Origin: Acanthaster planci
Lineage: Eukaryota; Echinodermata; Asteroidea; Valvatida; Acanthasteridae
Direction: 5' to 3'
NCBI RefSeq assembly: GCF_001949145.1
Contig: NW_019091557.1
Location: 121,180 to 177,797 of the forward strand
DNA length: 56,618 bases
Shown: positions 47,867-56,618 of the stretch, in pieces
Layout: each line of letters opens with the position of its first letter
Position numbering within the stretch: position 1 is the stretch's first letter
The notes under the pieces: model-generated
Database searches by the model: none
The model's input: only the letters and a program-made list of their open reading frames with translations
Told to the model about the DNA's origin: nothing
Translations under genes and position numbers: made by a program

Positions 47867-48134
47867 GGTTCCAAATGCTTTTTTGTCACGAGAAGATCCC
47901 ATACCTCATGTGTCATGACATCTTGATTTATTGCTCCATTCAAAGGGCTCCTTGCAATTTGGTTTTTGTTAACAATTAAGCGCTGTGTTCAGCTATAAAT
48001 TTTAAAAGCCATTCGCATATTAACAGTAGATAAGAGAAATATAACAAATGACTTTCACTCTCAGATTGAAAGGGGTGACATGTGCTCTATGGTTTCAAAT
48101 GCTTTTTTGCCACGAGAAGATCCCATACCTCATG
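47867..48134 (+). repeat. Tandem duplication, units A-B-A'
   Basis: A 44-base block A (47867-47910, 'caaatgcttttttgtcacga' core) is followed by a 180-base block B (47911-48090) and by a second block A' (48091-48134). B recurs at 49276-49455. The unit period is 224 bases. Confidence 0.9.
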
Positions 48135-48189
48135 CAGATGATGCCCCCAAAAAGAATGGAATGATTTGATATTGACACATAACCAGAGT

Positions 48190-48635
48190 TGTGACGAGTC
48201 ACTAATTTATGTGACTTGAGTCGAGTCTTCGTAATGTAGTTACTCGAGTCGAGTCAATTCATTAGACAAAAATGTCGAGTCGAGTCAAGTATTTAGCTTG
48301 AGTCAATTCGAGTCAACAATATTTGAACACAGTACGATATATAAAAGCAAGAAGGACATTTTTTGACATTTTTAAGTTTACCCTTGGGTTTCTACATATG
48401 GTCACACCACACCTGAACCTTGATGATAAGAACACGTGATTTTTTTCCGAAAAGAAATTTGCGTTTGTTTGTTTTTTTGTTTTTGTTAGTTTTGTTTTTT
48501 TGGACTCGAATCTTATTAACTTTCAGTCGAGTTGGGTCTTCTTATAAGGGACTGGAGTTGAGTTGAGTCATTTACTCTCAGCGACGTGAGTCGAGTTGTT
48601 TACCCGTCGGGACTTGAGTCGAGCCACCAAATATT
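48190..48635. repeat. GAGTC-rich degenerate repeat block
   Basis: Many copies of GAGTCGAGTC-like words (tgacttgagtcgagtc, ctcgagtcgagtca, cgagtcgagtcaag and so on) lie in two clusters, at 48190-48325 and 48500-48635, around a T-rich middle. No ORF. It looks like a transposon body or a decayed satellite. Confidence 0.65.
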
Positions 48636-48639
48636 GTGA

Positions 48640-49275
48640 AAAACTAGAAACTTCCACAGAGCATTCACATGGCCAAGAGGCGCAATTCATAATGCTGTTT
48701 CTTTTTTCCAGTAAATATTGTTGGTACACATAAGCGAAATTGACATTGAGTTTTAACCCCAGTCTCTCTCTCTTTTTCTTTCTTTCTTTTCTTCCACCCT
48801 TCCCCCTTCTTCAGAGGAGGACCGATGACCACTGCCGTTCTTGGTTTTAACTAATTTGAAATGAGAATGCAGAAAAGTAATGGCTATAGAGAGGAACGCT
48901 TGAAAAATTATAAGAACTATGCATTGTCACGATTGTATGTCTCCCCACCCACCCCACCCCCCCCAAAAAAAAACAAACAAAGCAACAACCCTACGATAAG
49001 ATTTGGGGGGAATCCAATCCAATTACAATTTTGATTATTTTTGGAGTCTCCTTGTCCAGAAATGTTTTCAAAATGTCAGATATCACATCTATTGGCAAAT
49101 CTTGCGCGCTGCTCTCTGCACCAGACACATACAACGCTGCCATGGAGGATTTCTCTGCCTTTTCAATGGGCGTTCTTCTGTCACAACTCCATCGCACTCC
49201 TCAGAAAACGACGCGGAAATATCATTAACAGACAATAGCATTGTTGATGTCTGTTCATGACCATGTACTGTTTTG
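48640..49275. other. Gene-free stretch inside the interrupted duplication
   Basis: It holds a pyrimidine-rich tract near 48760-48810 and a short open frame around 49003-49260 without recognised homology. Confidence 0.4.
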
Positions 49276-49455
49276 TGTCATGACATCTTGATTTATTACT
49301 CCATTCAAAGGGCTCCTTGCAATTTGGTTTTTGTTAACAATCAAGCGCTGTGTTCAGCTATAAATTTTAAAAGCCATTCGCATATTAACAGTAGATAAGA
49401 GAAATATAACAAACGACTTTCACTCTCAGATTGAAAGGGGTGACATGTGCTCTAT
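49276..49455 (+). repeat. Block B', near-identical to 47911-48090
   Basis: 180 bases with only three differences seen against block B (about 98% identity), in the same orientation, 1,141 bases past block A'. Confidence 0.92.
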
Positions 49456-49859
49456 GCAATTCATCATCAGAAAATATATTTGATAGAATATTGACTGTCA
49501 AATGCCGAACAAGGAGGCGCCTTTATATGCGACATTTCGATGAATATTTCTTGTCTTGGTTTTCAAAAACAGCGACAACAGTCATCTATTAAATTAATAC
49601 AACATCACTTTTCCGAGGAAAGGTGACCGACCCGGCGCCTGTTAACTCTCCCGCTTACTGCTAGAATTGAGGGAGACCAATTAATTTTCTTATAGCAATG
49701 CTTAATAATGATCACATCCGTTGAAAAAGTATCGCCTACCAGAATACAAGACCCCGCGAAATATAATTATTGTCTAGGGGTTTAGAAGGAAACAACGTGT
49801 TCCAATGTACATTTGTACATATAAGCAACCCCTTGCCTGTTGGACTACATCCCGAGGAA
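49456..49859. other. Gene-free stretch
   Basis: Nothing recognised between block B' and the MITE. Confidence 0.4.
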
Positions 49860-49862
49860 TAA

Positions 49863-50140
49863 GCCATTTGCGAGTTAAATTTGAATAAAATGTGGTGCTC
49901 TGAATTATCCGATTGCACGTAATCATGACATTTGAATTCCTCATACTAAAGACACTGTTGCTATACCTCGGGGCAAGCTTTCGCATAGCGACCACCATCT
50001 CTGGAATGGACTGGTTCCTTTGTTACCTTTTTATCCATTGCGAACAGTGTGTTGTGGCAAAGCGATTGAAGTTGTTATGTTCACGTAAATTTAAAGAACT
50101 CAGTGTACCAGATTTGGGTCAAAGTTAACTCGCAAAGGGC
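49863..50140. repeat. Harbinger-like MITE, copy 2, with TAA target duplication
   Basis: A 278-base element with imperfect inverted ends of about 40 bases: GCCATTTGCGAGTTAAATTT on the left and a matching AACTCGCAAAGGGC end on the right. TAA flanks both sides (49860-49862 and 50141-50143). The inner block 'actaaagacactgttgct' is shared with copy 1 at 3349-3666. There is no ORF, so it needs a transposase from elsewhere. Confidence 0.7.
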
Positions 50141-50143
50141 TAA

Positions 50144-52326
50144 TTGGAGAAAGGGAGTACTCATGTGAACGCATGTGTTTGTGGCGTTCATAACTGAAAT
50201 ATCTTTTTTTCTGTTCGCTTTTTTCCCGCAAGTCGTGTTCACATGCTAAAAGCATCGCTGCAGAGAACAAGAAGTGTGACAGCATTGGGTAAAGAAATGT
50301 ACTGTCAAAAAGTGTAAATTTCACACATGCACTTAATAAAGAAAAGGTTCTTTATTTCGCGTAACCTTGTAAATTGTAATTAACATGATCCTATTTCTAA
50401 GAAGTGTTTAAGGTTTTAGAGATGGTCAAGTTGAGTTGCAGAAATGTTAACACGGTGTTTTCTAACGTCATTTTGTGTTGTGTGCCTTTCTTGGGCTAAT
50501 GCAGCAAAACACTTAATGCCCTTAATTTGTTCTTTAACGTTTCTCAGCCTGGGTTTACAAACATTTCTTAATCCGATTACTGTTTTTTTATTTTCAGTGC
50601 AACTCATAAGATGTTATAGAAATTCACTCTATTGGACTGAAAGCCAGGACTTTAACATTCGTTTTACCGTCTATTCAAGTGATTTCTCTTTTCAGAGTCT
50701 TTTAGTCTCTGAATGCACGAATGTTTGCTGAAAATCGTCTAGCCCCACCACAGAGAATAGACCTTTTCACTAATGATTCATAATTAAGCACGCATGTGAA
50801 CAAATGGCCTTGACGGTAAAAGAAGTGCGAGAGGGCCTTGAAAAGGTACCGGGGTGCGACTTTGATGATCATTTTCTCTCAGGTTTTCTGTTTTTGTTTT
50901 TTCTTCAGAAAATCTCTTTAAATCGTTTTTGCTATCAATTGCTAATCTAAGCGGGATTTTTAGTGCTCTGTAAAAAGACTTTATAATGGTGATTTTTCCT
51001 GTGCGCACTGGATCGCCGTGAGCACGAAAGATAAAGTAACAATTATTAATGTTTTTCATGTTAATGTTTCCAAGAAGTGACAGGAACCCCGTGTAGCGTC
51101 GAGTGTTATGGACAAAAAGTAAACGCCTTCACGCTTTGCAGTTTTAAACAGCATGAAAGGTCACGTCAGTAACAATGTAATGCGTTATAAGTATGTGTCC
51201 ACCTGTCTGCAAAAATCGGACTGAAGAAATGAGGAGCCTGATCCCTCCAGGAGAAATTCCAGGATCCTGGAAAATGTTTGATTTAGCAAATTACACTGTA
51301 AAAACGTCTAATGTTTGCGCAATCGCTTGTATTAGGGTGTGTGCCCTTAGTGTTTTTATTTATACAGGTCGTTCAAACAGTTAAAGCTGGTTTTCATTGC
51401 GGCCCTGTATCATTAGATATACATGTACATATAAAAATACACCCCCCCAAAAAAAATTTCAGAAATATTAAGATGTACTGTGAAAAGTATTAAGAAGTAT
51501 TATAAAGTACAGTTAAACAGAGGTTCAGAACATTACACTGCTTACAGTCATTGCTCTTATCGAACGCTTTCTTCTGGAGTTATTTTGGGAATAAATACTA
51601 GCCACTTTTATAAAATATATTGTGTTTTATTTGAATCATTATTATTACGCATTTATACAAAAAAATATTCTATGAGATCTCATGATCACTCCTTGTGACC
51701 AAATAGCGTATTTTGTTGGTTGTTTGTTTGTTGCTGGTCAACATCTTGCTGGCCAGTCTTAGTAGATTCGTACAAAGACTTTGAAAACTGATGTTTTGGA
51801 GAGACAAAAATAAAAATCAAAAGTAGATCTAATATTTAATTTTTTTTCTCTCTTTATTTCCTGGTCACGGCGATAAGTTGTAGTTGCAAACAAAACACAC
51901 CAAATATTGCTAGGATATCACTGGCCCCACTTGTACGGCTAAGCTGCAGGCAGAAATTGGGGCATTTTGGAATGTTTACTGTTGTGTGTCGAACCGGGTA
52001 GCAATGCTCATCGATCACTTTGAAGTGCCAGATTGTAACTCCTTCTCGATCTGTCCTTCCATCGTGAGAACGCCAACTTAATGAAGGGGTGTAACAACGT
52101 CACTTCTAATGTCATGAAGGTGGAGGGGACGAAAAAAGGGACGCACGAATCCTTGCTGAAAGGTATACACTTTTCCTATCTCCATGGTTCAACCAATCTT
52201 CGTGAAATCAAAAAGCGCGGGGCGGAATAGCGCCATCCTTGAAAGGTAGCGCTGTTCAGCGTGGACGATATCTGTTAATAAGCACACGGCGCCCTTCATT
52301 TGGCCTAGTCTAGAGCGAACTTCGTC
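50144..52326. other. Gene-free stretch
   Basis: No exon, RNA gene or clear repeat was recognised; AT-rich with A and T runs. Confidence 0.4.
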
Positions 52327-52430
52327 AGTACTCGATAATGGACTCAATCGCGCATAAAATTTGCCGCGAGCGCTGATTTCCATTGCGCCATCTCGTGACT
52401 TCATTTCACCAATCGACCGCTCGTTCTATC
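52327..52430. repeat. Left arm of a long inverted repeat
   Basis: It pairs with 52911-53010 as an imperfect reverse complement; a core of about 21 bases around 'tctcgtgacttcatttcacc' is identical. The arms enclose about 480 bases. Confidence 0.75.
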
Positions 52431-52470
52431 CATAAATATAATAAGAAAACTATTCTTATTATATCTATGG
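52430..52470. other. AT-rich perfect-looking hairpin
   Basis: The left arm 'ccataaatataataagaa' pairs with 'ttcttattatatctatgg' around a 5-base loop (aacta), with one mismatch. It sits just inside the left arm of the inverted repeat. Confidence 0.6.
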
Positions 52471-52517
52471 TTCTATCTAACGTCTAGTGAATCACCTTCA
52501 CACTGTTTAACTTTTTC

Positions 52518-52551
52518 ATTGGATTTCCTCCGGATTTCCGGAGGAACCAAT
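52518..52551. promoter_or_regulatory. CCAAT/ETS-like palindrome, candidate promoter
   Basis: ATTGG and CCAAT boxes face each other around 'ttcctccgg' and 'ccggaggaa' (stem of 14 pairs with a 2-base bulge, loop attt). CCAAT plus GGAA-type cores are common in TATA-less promoters. The next ATG with a good context on the plus strand is at 52709. Confidence 0.35.
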
Positions 52552-52708
52552 CAGCGCCCGGGAAAGTCCAGTTGAACCTGTATGCGATGAATATGGATCA
52601 TGACCTGCATCGCATGACTTATTACGCGAAAAATGTACAATGTACATTTACAAATGCTACTACGGGTCGCTCAGTACTACTGAAGTTCCAGCTCTGTCAC
52701 TGTTGATA

Positions 52709-52843
52709 ATGGCCGCGGTCGATGTATTGGAACAAGGAGCGAAGAAGGAGGCCTGTAAAAAGCAAGCTGACGCTATTGATGCAAACCCGCTCCTACATTT
52801 CCACAGACAATTTTTTATCCTATTTCGCATCCTAGGGTTGTGA
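52709..52843 (+). CDS. Short ORF of 44 codons with strong start context
   Basis: The ATG context is gataATGGC (A at -3, G at +4). The product starts MAAVDVLEQGAKKEACKKQA, a charged stretch that could be helical, and ends in a hydrophobic segment (FFILFRILGL). It lies about 160 bases after the CCAAT palindrome and inside the long inverted repeat. It could be a small protein, the first exon of a gene (a weak donor is at CCT|gtaaaa) or chance. No homologue is recognised. Confidence 0.25.
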   Translation: MAAVDVLEQGAKKEACKKQADAIDANPLLHFHRQFFILFRILGL

Positions 52844-52910
52844 ATTTTCATATTAACTGCTATTTTGCATGCAAAGGCCACGCCTCGGTTGCGGGAAATT
52901 CACAAGATCG

Positions 52911-53010
52911 TAGAACGAGCCGTCGTTTGGTGAAATGAAGTCACGAGAGGGCGCAATAAGAAATCGGCGCGCGGCATGTGCTCGATCGAGTCTACGTCTG
53001 CTATCGAGTT
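52911..53010. repeat. Right arm of a long inverted repeat
   Basis: Imperfect reverse complement of 52327-52430. Confidence 0.75.
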
Positions 53011-54100
53011 CTGCCGTCTTGGCGCCCAAGACTGCTACACTTGAAGTTTGCTGCCGGGCACGTTCTGGGTGCGATTTAAAATGTGCGCAGGGGCACTTTG
53101 AGAGAAAGGGCAACTGATTAGGGGGAAGGGGGCATTTATTTAGATACAAGAAAAAAACCCGATTAAAGGGGTCAATACGCCCAAACCAAGAGATATACGA
53201 TTATAATATAAGGATGGATATAAAGTAGAAGCAGTGTGATTTCTAATGATACCTTGATTGCATCACTCCCTGTCATGTATCACTGAACACCCTTGTCTTC
53301 AAAATGAGGCATCAAAACTCAGTTGTAACACTTTGGTTAAACCAGAGAATGGAAGTTTGGTTTTTTTTCTGGGACACCCTGTATAACCGCTCCTTTGTAG
53401 TAGGCCTACTTATGTTTGGGGGGGGGGGTTGCTTGATTTTGGGTTGGTTTTGTTGTTGGTTTATTCGTTTATTTACTTGTTGGTATGTGGGGGAGTCAAT
53501 GCCAAAGTTTGTTTGCTCTGGGTTAGTGTGCCTTTGCTGTTTTTATTTGTGAAATAATTATCCTCATGATGTTGTACGAAACTTACTGCTGTATGTTAGA
53601 AAGCCTCTCAACGATACTGCATGTACATGTACATGTATATAGCTTTTTAGGCAATCCTTCAGGCCTGCATGTGGTACAATTAAAGCTTTGATTGTTTGTT
53701 TGTTTGTTTTTTCAAGTTCTGCTCGGACAAGAAAGTTGCACTTGATCTCTTGTAGTTTGTTTGATACTCCTTATTCCTGTATTTCTTGTGCTTTGTAATT
53801 TTTAGGAAATTGAATTTTAATACTGTCAGATATTATTATTATTATTTTCTATTTTTTTATTTATTTATCTATTTTTTCACCTTGCACATGTATCGGAGAA
53901 ATTGTATCATACCGATCAGTAGATTAGTATGAGTACACACGGCTATTCAAATCAGCCGCAGTCGCAAGTTTCGCGTTTGTTTCCCACGGGCGGCCTTTTA
54001 CGCGCATAGTCTGAGATCCTTACCACTGACTAATGCACTATGGGTAGGGTATGCGTAGGGCACCGTGCTCCAAGTTTTGGACACGTCCACGTTTACACCA
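53011..54100. other. Gene-free stretch before SEC61A
   Basis: No exon recognised. It holds a TACATGTACATGTA tract near 53622-53637 and low-complexity GTTT and ATT tracts. Confidence 0.4.
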
Positions 54101-54103
54101 AAT

Positions 54104-54115
54104 CACGTGACCAAT
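54104..54115 (+). promoter_or_regulatory. E-box plus CCAAT, near match to an ER-stress element
   Basis: The plus strand reads CACGTGACCAAT, so the minus strand is ATTGGTCACGTG. This is one base short of the ERSE-II consensus ATTGG-N-CCACG, which mediates ER-stress induction. It is about 205 bases before the SEC61A ATG. A plain E-box or USF site is the simpler reading. Confidence 0.35.
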
Positions 54116-54319
54116 TTTATCTTTCGCTGGTTGCGTGTTCACTTTAGCACATTAGATCAATGAGGTTCATCAGCATGCGGATACCAGGATTCTTCGATGA
54201 GCCTTTCCGTCGTCCATTTTACAGCGGGTGCTAGTTTTCAACCAGATTCTCTGCATACATCTTGGATTCTTTGCCGTGTCAAGTTGTTTGTTGCCCGCTA
54301 ACTAGGGGCAGAAATCAAA

Positions 54320-56540
54320 ATGGGTTAGTAAGTCATTGTATTAAAATTATAGAGATCAGTGTCTCATTGATGGTGTAAACATCAATTTAATTACAGGCAT
54401 CAGGAGGTCGATAAACCTGAGGCCGGCCGAGGGCCTGTCAGACCATCTCCATGGTCAGACATGTCAGATGTTAACTTAGTCTGTACAGATGCTAGGCGTA
54501 CATGTGTATAGCCGGTGATCAGTACCTTGGCTTTAGCACCCTGTTGCAATAATGAGTAAAACAAAGTCCACTTTTTCAAACTAACTGACATTCAGACCTT
54601 GAGGATCCACATTCCTTACTCCTAGTACGTTTAGGCCTAGTCTTTGTCGCTGTAGTTTAGGTAAATTTTGACAATATTCAAAATATTAAATTTCAGATTT
54701 TTATTAGGCCTACTTTAAAAAAATACTCGGTGCTAGGAAAAAAATTCTGGTGTTCATACCGTCTGCCGTCAGTCATTCTTCCCTATGTTTCCAAATTTAT
54801 GGTAAATCAGAACTTTACTGTAAATCAATAATTATTTCTATTGTGGTTCTTTCCATTGTGGTTTCATCCTGTACCTTCATATATAATTTGAATTTGTTGC
54901 ATGTTTTGTTGTTTCAGTGAAGTTCCTTGAAGTCTTGAAGCCGTTCTGTGCGGTGCTGCCTGAAATCTCTAAACCAGAGAGAAAGGTATGCCCACATTTC
55001 TATATCTCTACATTTCCTGGCATAGATTGAACCAGTTGTTTGAAATATACACACCTGTCAATTTAGGTACGTGTAAACACGCATTCTTTTCCCATTGAAT
55101 CAACATGTCTGCCAGTTGTGCTACTGAACAAACAGTGCAGTAATCAGGGGAAAATTTTTTCTAATGTTACTTCATTACGACCAACCGACAATTATGAAAT
55201 ACGACAGCGTTTTTCATCAGACAGCACTAATAAAACAGGTAGATATTGAATGTTGTGGAATCTGTGGTTTTTTATTAGATGATTAGAAGGTTCGCGCAAT
55301 CGTTAAAAAATTGGCCGGCATGCTATTTACAGGTTTTGAGACGCAGTGGTTAAACCGAGGCAAAACCGCTATGTATGATTATATATAATAAACCGAGGCA
55401 ATTATAAAGTTAACAAAAAAGACATTGCCCACTTTGGCTGTGATGTTCTACACACCCTACACAATTGGAGCAAGATGTAAGTGTGTTTGGACTTGTTTTT
55501 GTTTAGTGATTTACAATACACAGAAGTCTGTTCCTATTGAATACTCAACAGATCCAGTTCAGGGAGAAAGTATTATGGACTGCCATCACACTGTTTATCT
55601 TCTTGGTGTGCTGCCAGGTAAGTACTTGGAGAGGTAACTCTAACTTTGCTGGACGTCGCAAAGTGATTGCAACAAGTGTGTAGGCCAGGTGGATTGTTTT
55701 ATTGCACTGGGCAGTTGGCAATACTGCATTGCCTGTTGGACAGTGGGGAGTTGGTTCTCATTGAGCAATGCCACTGTTGGCTCCTGTGCTGGCTGGCAGG
55801 CTGCAACTCAGGCTGGCAGGCTGCAACTCAGGCTGTCGGGTGTCAGGGATAGTTGACCTATCAAATCCAGTTTTTTATCAAGGGGGTGTCTTGGTGTCCT
55901 TCGGGCACCGTGTGGGTTGTTAGGGACAGCTTGTTTTTGTTTCATGAATGCATTTTAAACCATGAAATCGGAGCAACTAGGATGCCCGCTTTTCTCATCA
56001 AAACAAATCTGGACACCACAGTGGCTAAAACCCTGGTTTTGTTGCACTGTGTTTTCTTCAGGAAGGGATTCATATTTTTGTTTTAAGGCAGGGCTTTTAC
56101 CCGAAATGTATTTAAGTAATATGATATTGTGGAAATGTTATCAAAAAGAGACGTGAAAGCCAAGTCAGGCAAACTTTCTCATAGGGAAATCCCTTTACAT
56201 GTAAGTTTACCATGGGAGAAAACAAAGTCCTGTTCAAATGTCCAAGGGTCGTCAAGCCTCACAAATAGTTCATCCAGTTGTGGCTGGCATAAAAAAATCC
56301 CCCTAGACCATCTTGGGGATTTCAAGAATTAGGGAGGGTTAGTGTTCAGATGTTATACTCTTTCTTTGGTACTGCAGTTTGCACCTTTGACCTTTTACTG
56401 TTTCCTACACCCAAACAGTGTATGCTTTTTTCAGCTCCCAATGGACATTGTTGCTTTTCAGATTCCTCTGTTTGGAATTATGTCCTCGGACTCAGCGGAT
56501 CCCTTCTATTGGATGCGTGTGATCATGGCATCGAACAGAG
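54320..56540 (+). CDS. SEC61A: SEC61 alpha translocon subunit, N-terminal part
   Basis: Four coding exons are visible: 54320-54323 (ATGG), 54918-54985, 55552-55617 and 56462-56540; the gene continues past the window edge. They join in phase to give [24 protein letters not shown], then [29 protein letters not shown] and [20 protein letters not shown]. This is the highly conserved start of Sec61-alpha: cytosolic N-terminus, helix 1 (about residues 30-50) and the plug region. Sec61-alpha forms the protein-conducting channel of the ER membrane with the beta and gamma subunits. The start reads M-V-K where most animals have M-(A/G)-I-K, so it is one residue shorter with this splice choice. The donor after exon 1 (ATGG|gttagt) is weaker than usual; an overlapping gtaagt four bases on would break the frame. 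Confidence 0.93.
55791..55830 (+). repeat. Exact 20-base tandem duplicate in SEC61A intron 3
   Basis: ggctggcaggctgcaactca occurs twice back to back. Confidence 0.9.
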
Positions 56541-56618
56541 GTAAGCTGAGCTTTTAATTAAAACCTTGTAACCTGATCGGGTTTGCAGTAAAATTAGTGC
56601 CACACGCTGAATGCAACA

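Noticed and set aside
50444-50731. 95-codon plus-strand open frame with hydrophobic stretches
   Set aside because: No start context, homology or gene structure; T-rich DNA gives hydrophobic codons by chance.

Overview
The window is animal genomic DNA: spliced genes with GT-AG introns, long AT-rich introns, many short inverted-repeat elements and LINE relics. Long-form secreted C-type lectins, intronless rhodopsin-like receptors, an animal proteinase-K-like protease and very frequent TACATGTA palindromes point to a marine deuterostome, most likely an echinoderm (perhaps a sea star). This is an inference; no species marker is present. A 723-base run of N lies at 15607-16329. All exon joins were made by eye from splice signals, reading phase and family resemblance.

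Layout. (1) 1-10,140: three intronless C-type lectin genes in tandem on the minus strand (2023-2532, 4828-5355, 8181-8681), each with a TATA-like box and separated by dispersed repeats. (2) 10,640-26,230: one plus-strand gene of nine coding exons for a soluble protein of about 420 residues with two C2 domains; its introns hold a minisatellite running into the assembly gap, a tRNA-like SINE head, foldback elements and TACATGTA arrays. (3) 27,560-29,150: a broken LINE reverse transcriptase tail, a frameshifted fibrinogen-related domain fossil, a large foldback element and a small stem-loop. (4) 30,226-35,380: a minus-strand gene for a secreted subtilisin-family protease, with seven coding exons and an untranslated first exon behind a TATA box. 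(5) 35,414-43,860: mostly gene-free DNA with a second LINE relic and a 42-pair imperfect hairpin at 42,380-42,471 that looks like a microRNA precursor. (6) 43,924-46,204: two intronless rhodopsin-like receptors, tail to tail. (7) 46,290-54,100: repeats, including an interrupted tandem duplication, a GAGTC-rich block, a second copy of a TAA-flanked MITE, and an inverted repeat around a CCAAT palindrome and a short ORF. (8) 54,320 to the end: the first four coding exons of SEC61A, cut by the window edge.

The genes do not form one pathway. The lectins and protease are secreted proteins plausible in immunity or digestion, the receptors are a local duplicated pair, the C2 protein is a membrane-traffic type factor, and SEC61A is the core of the ER translocon. 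The points most worth a second look are the microRNA-like hairpin, the lectin copy with altered sugar-site motifs, the fibrinogen-domain fossil, the receptors with altered DRY and NPxxY motifs, the C2 protein with one near-intact and one degraded calcium site, and the short ORF inside the 52.3-53.0 kb inverted repeat.
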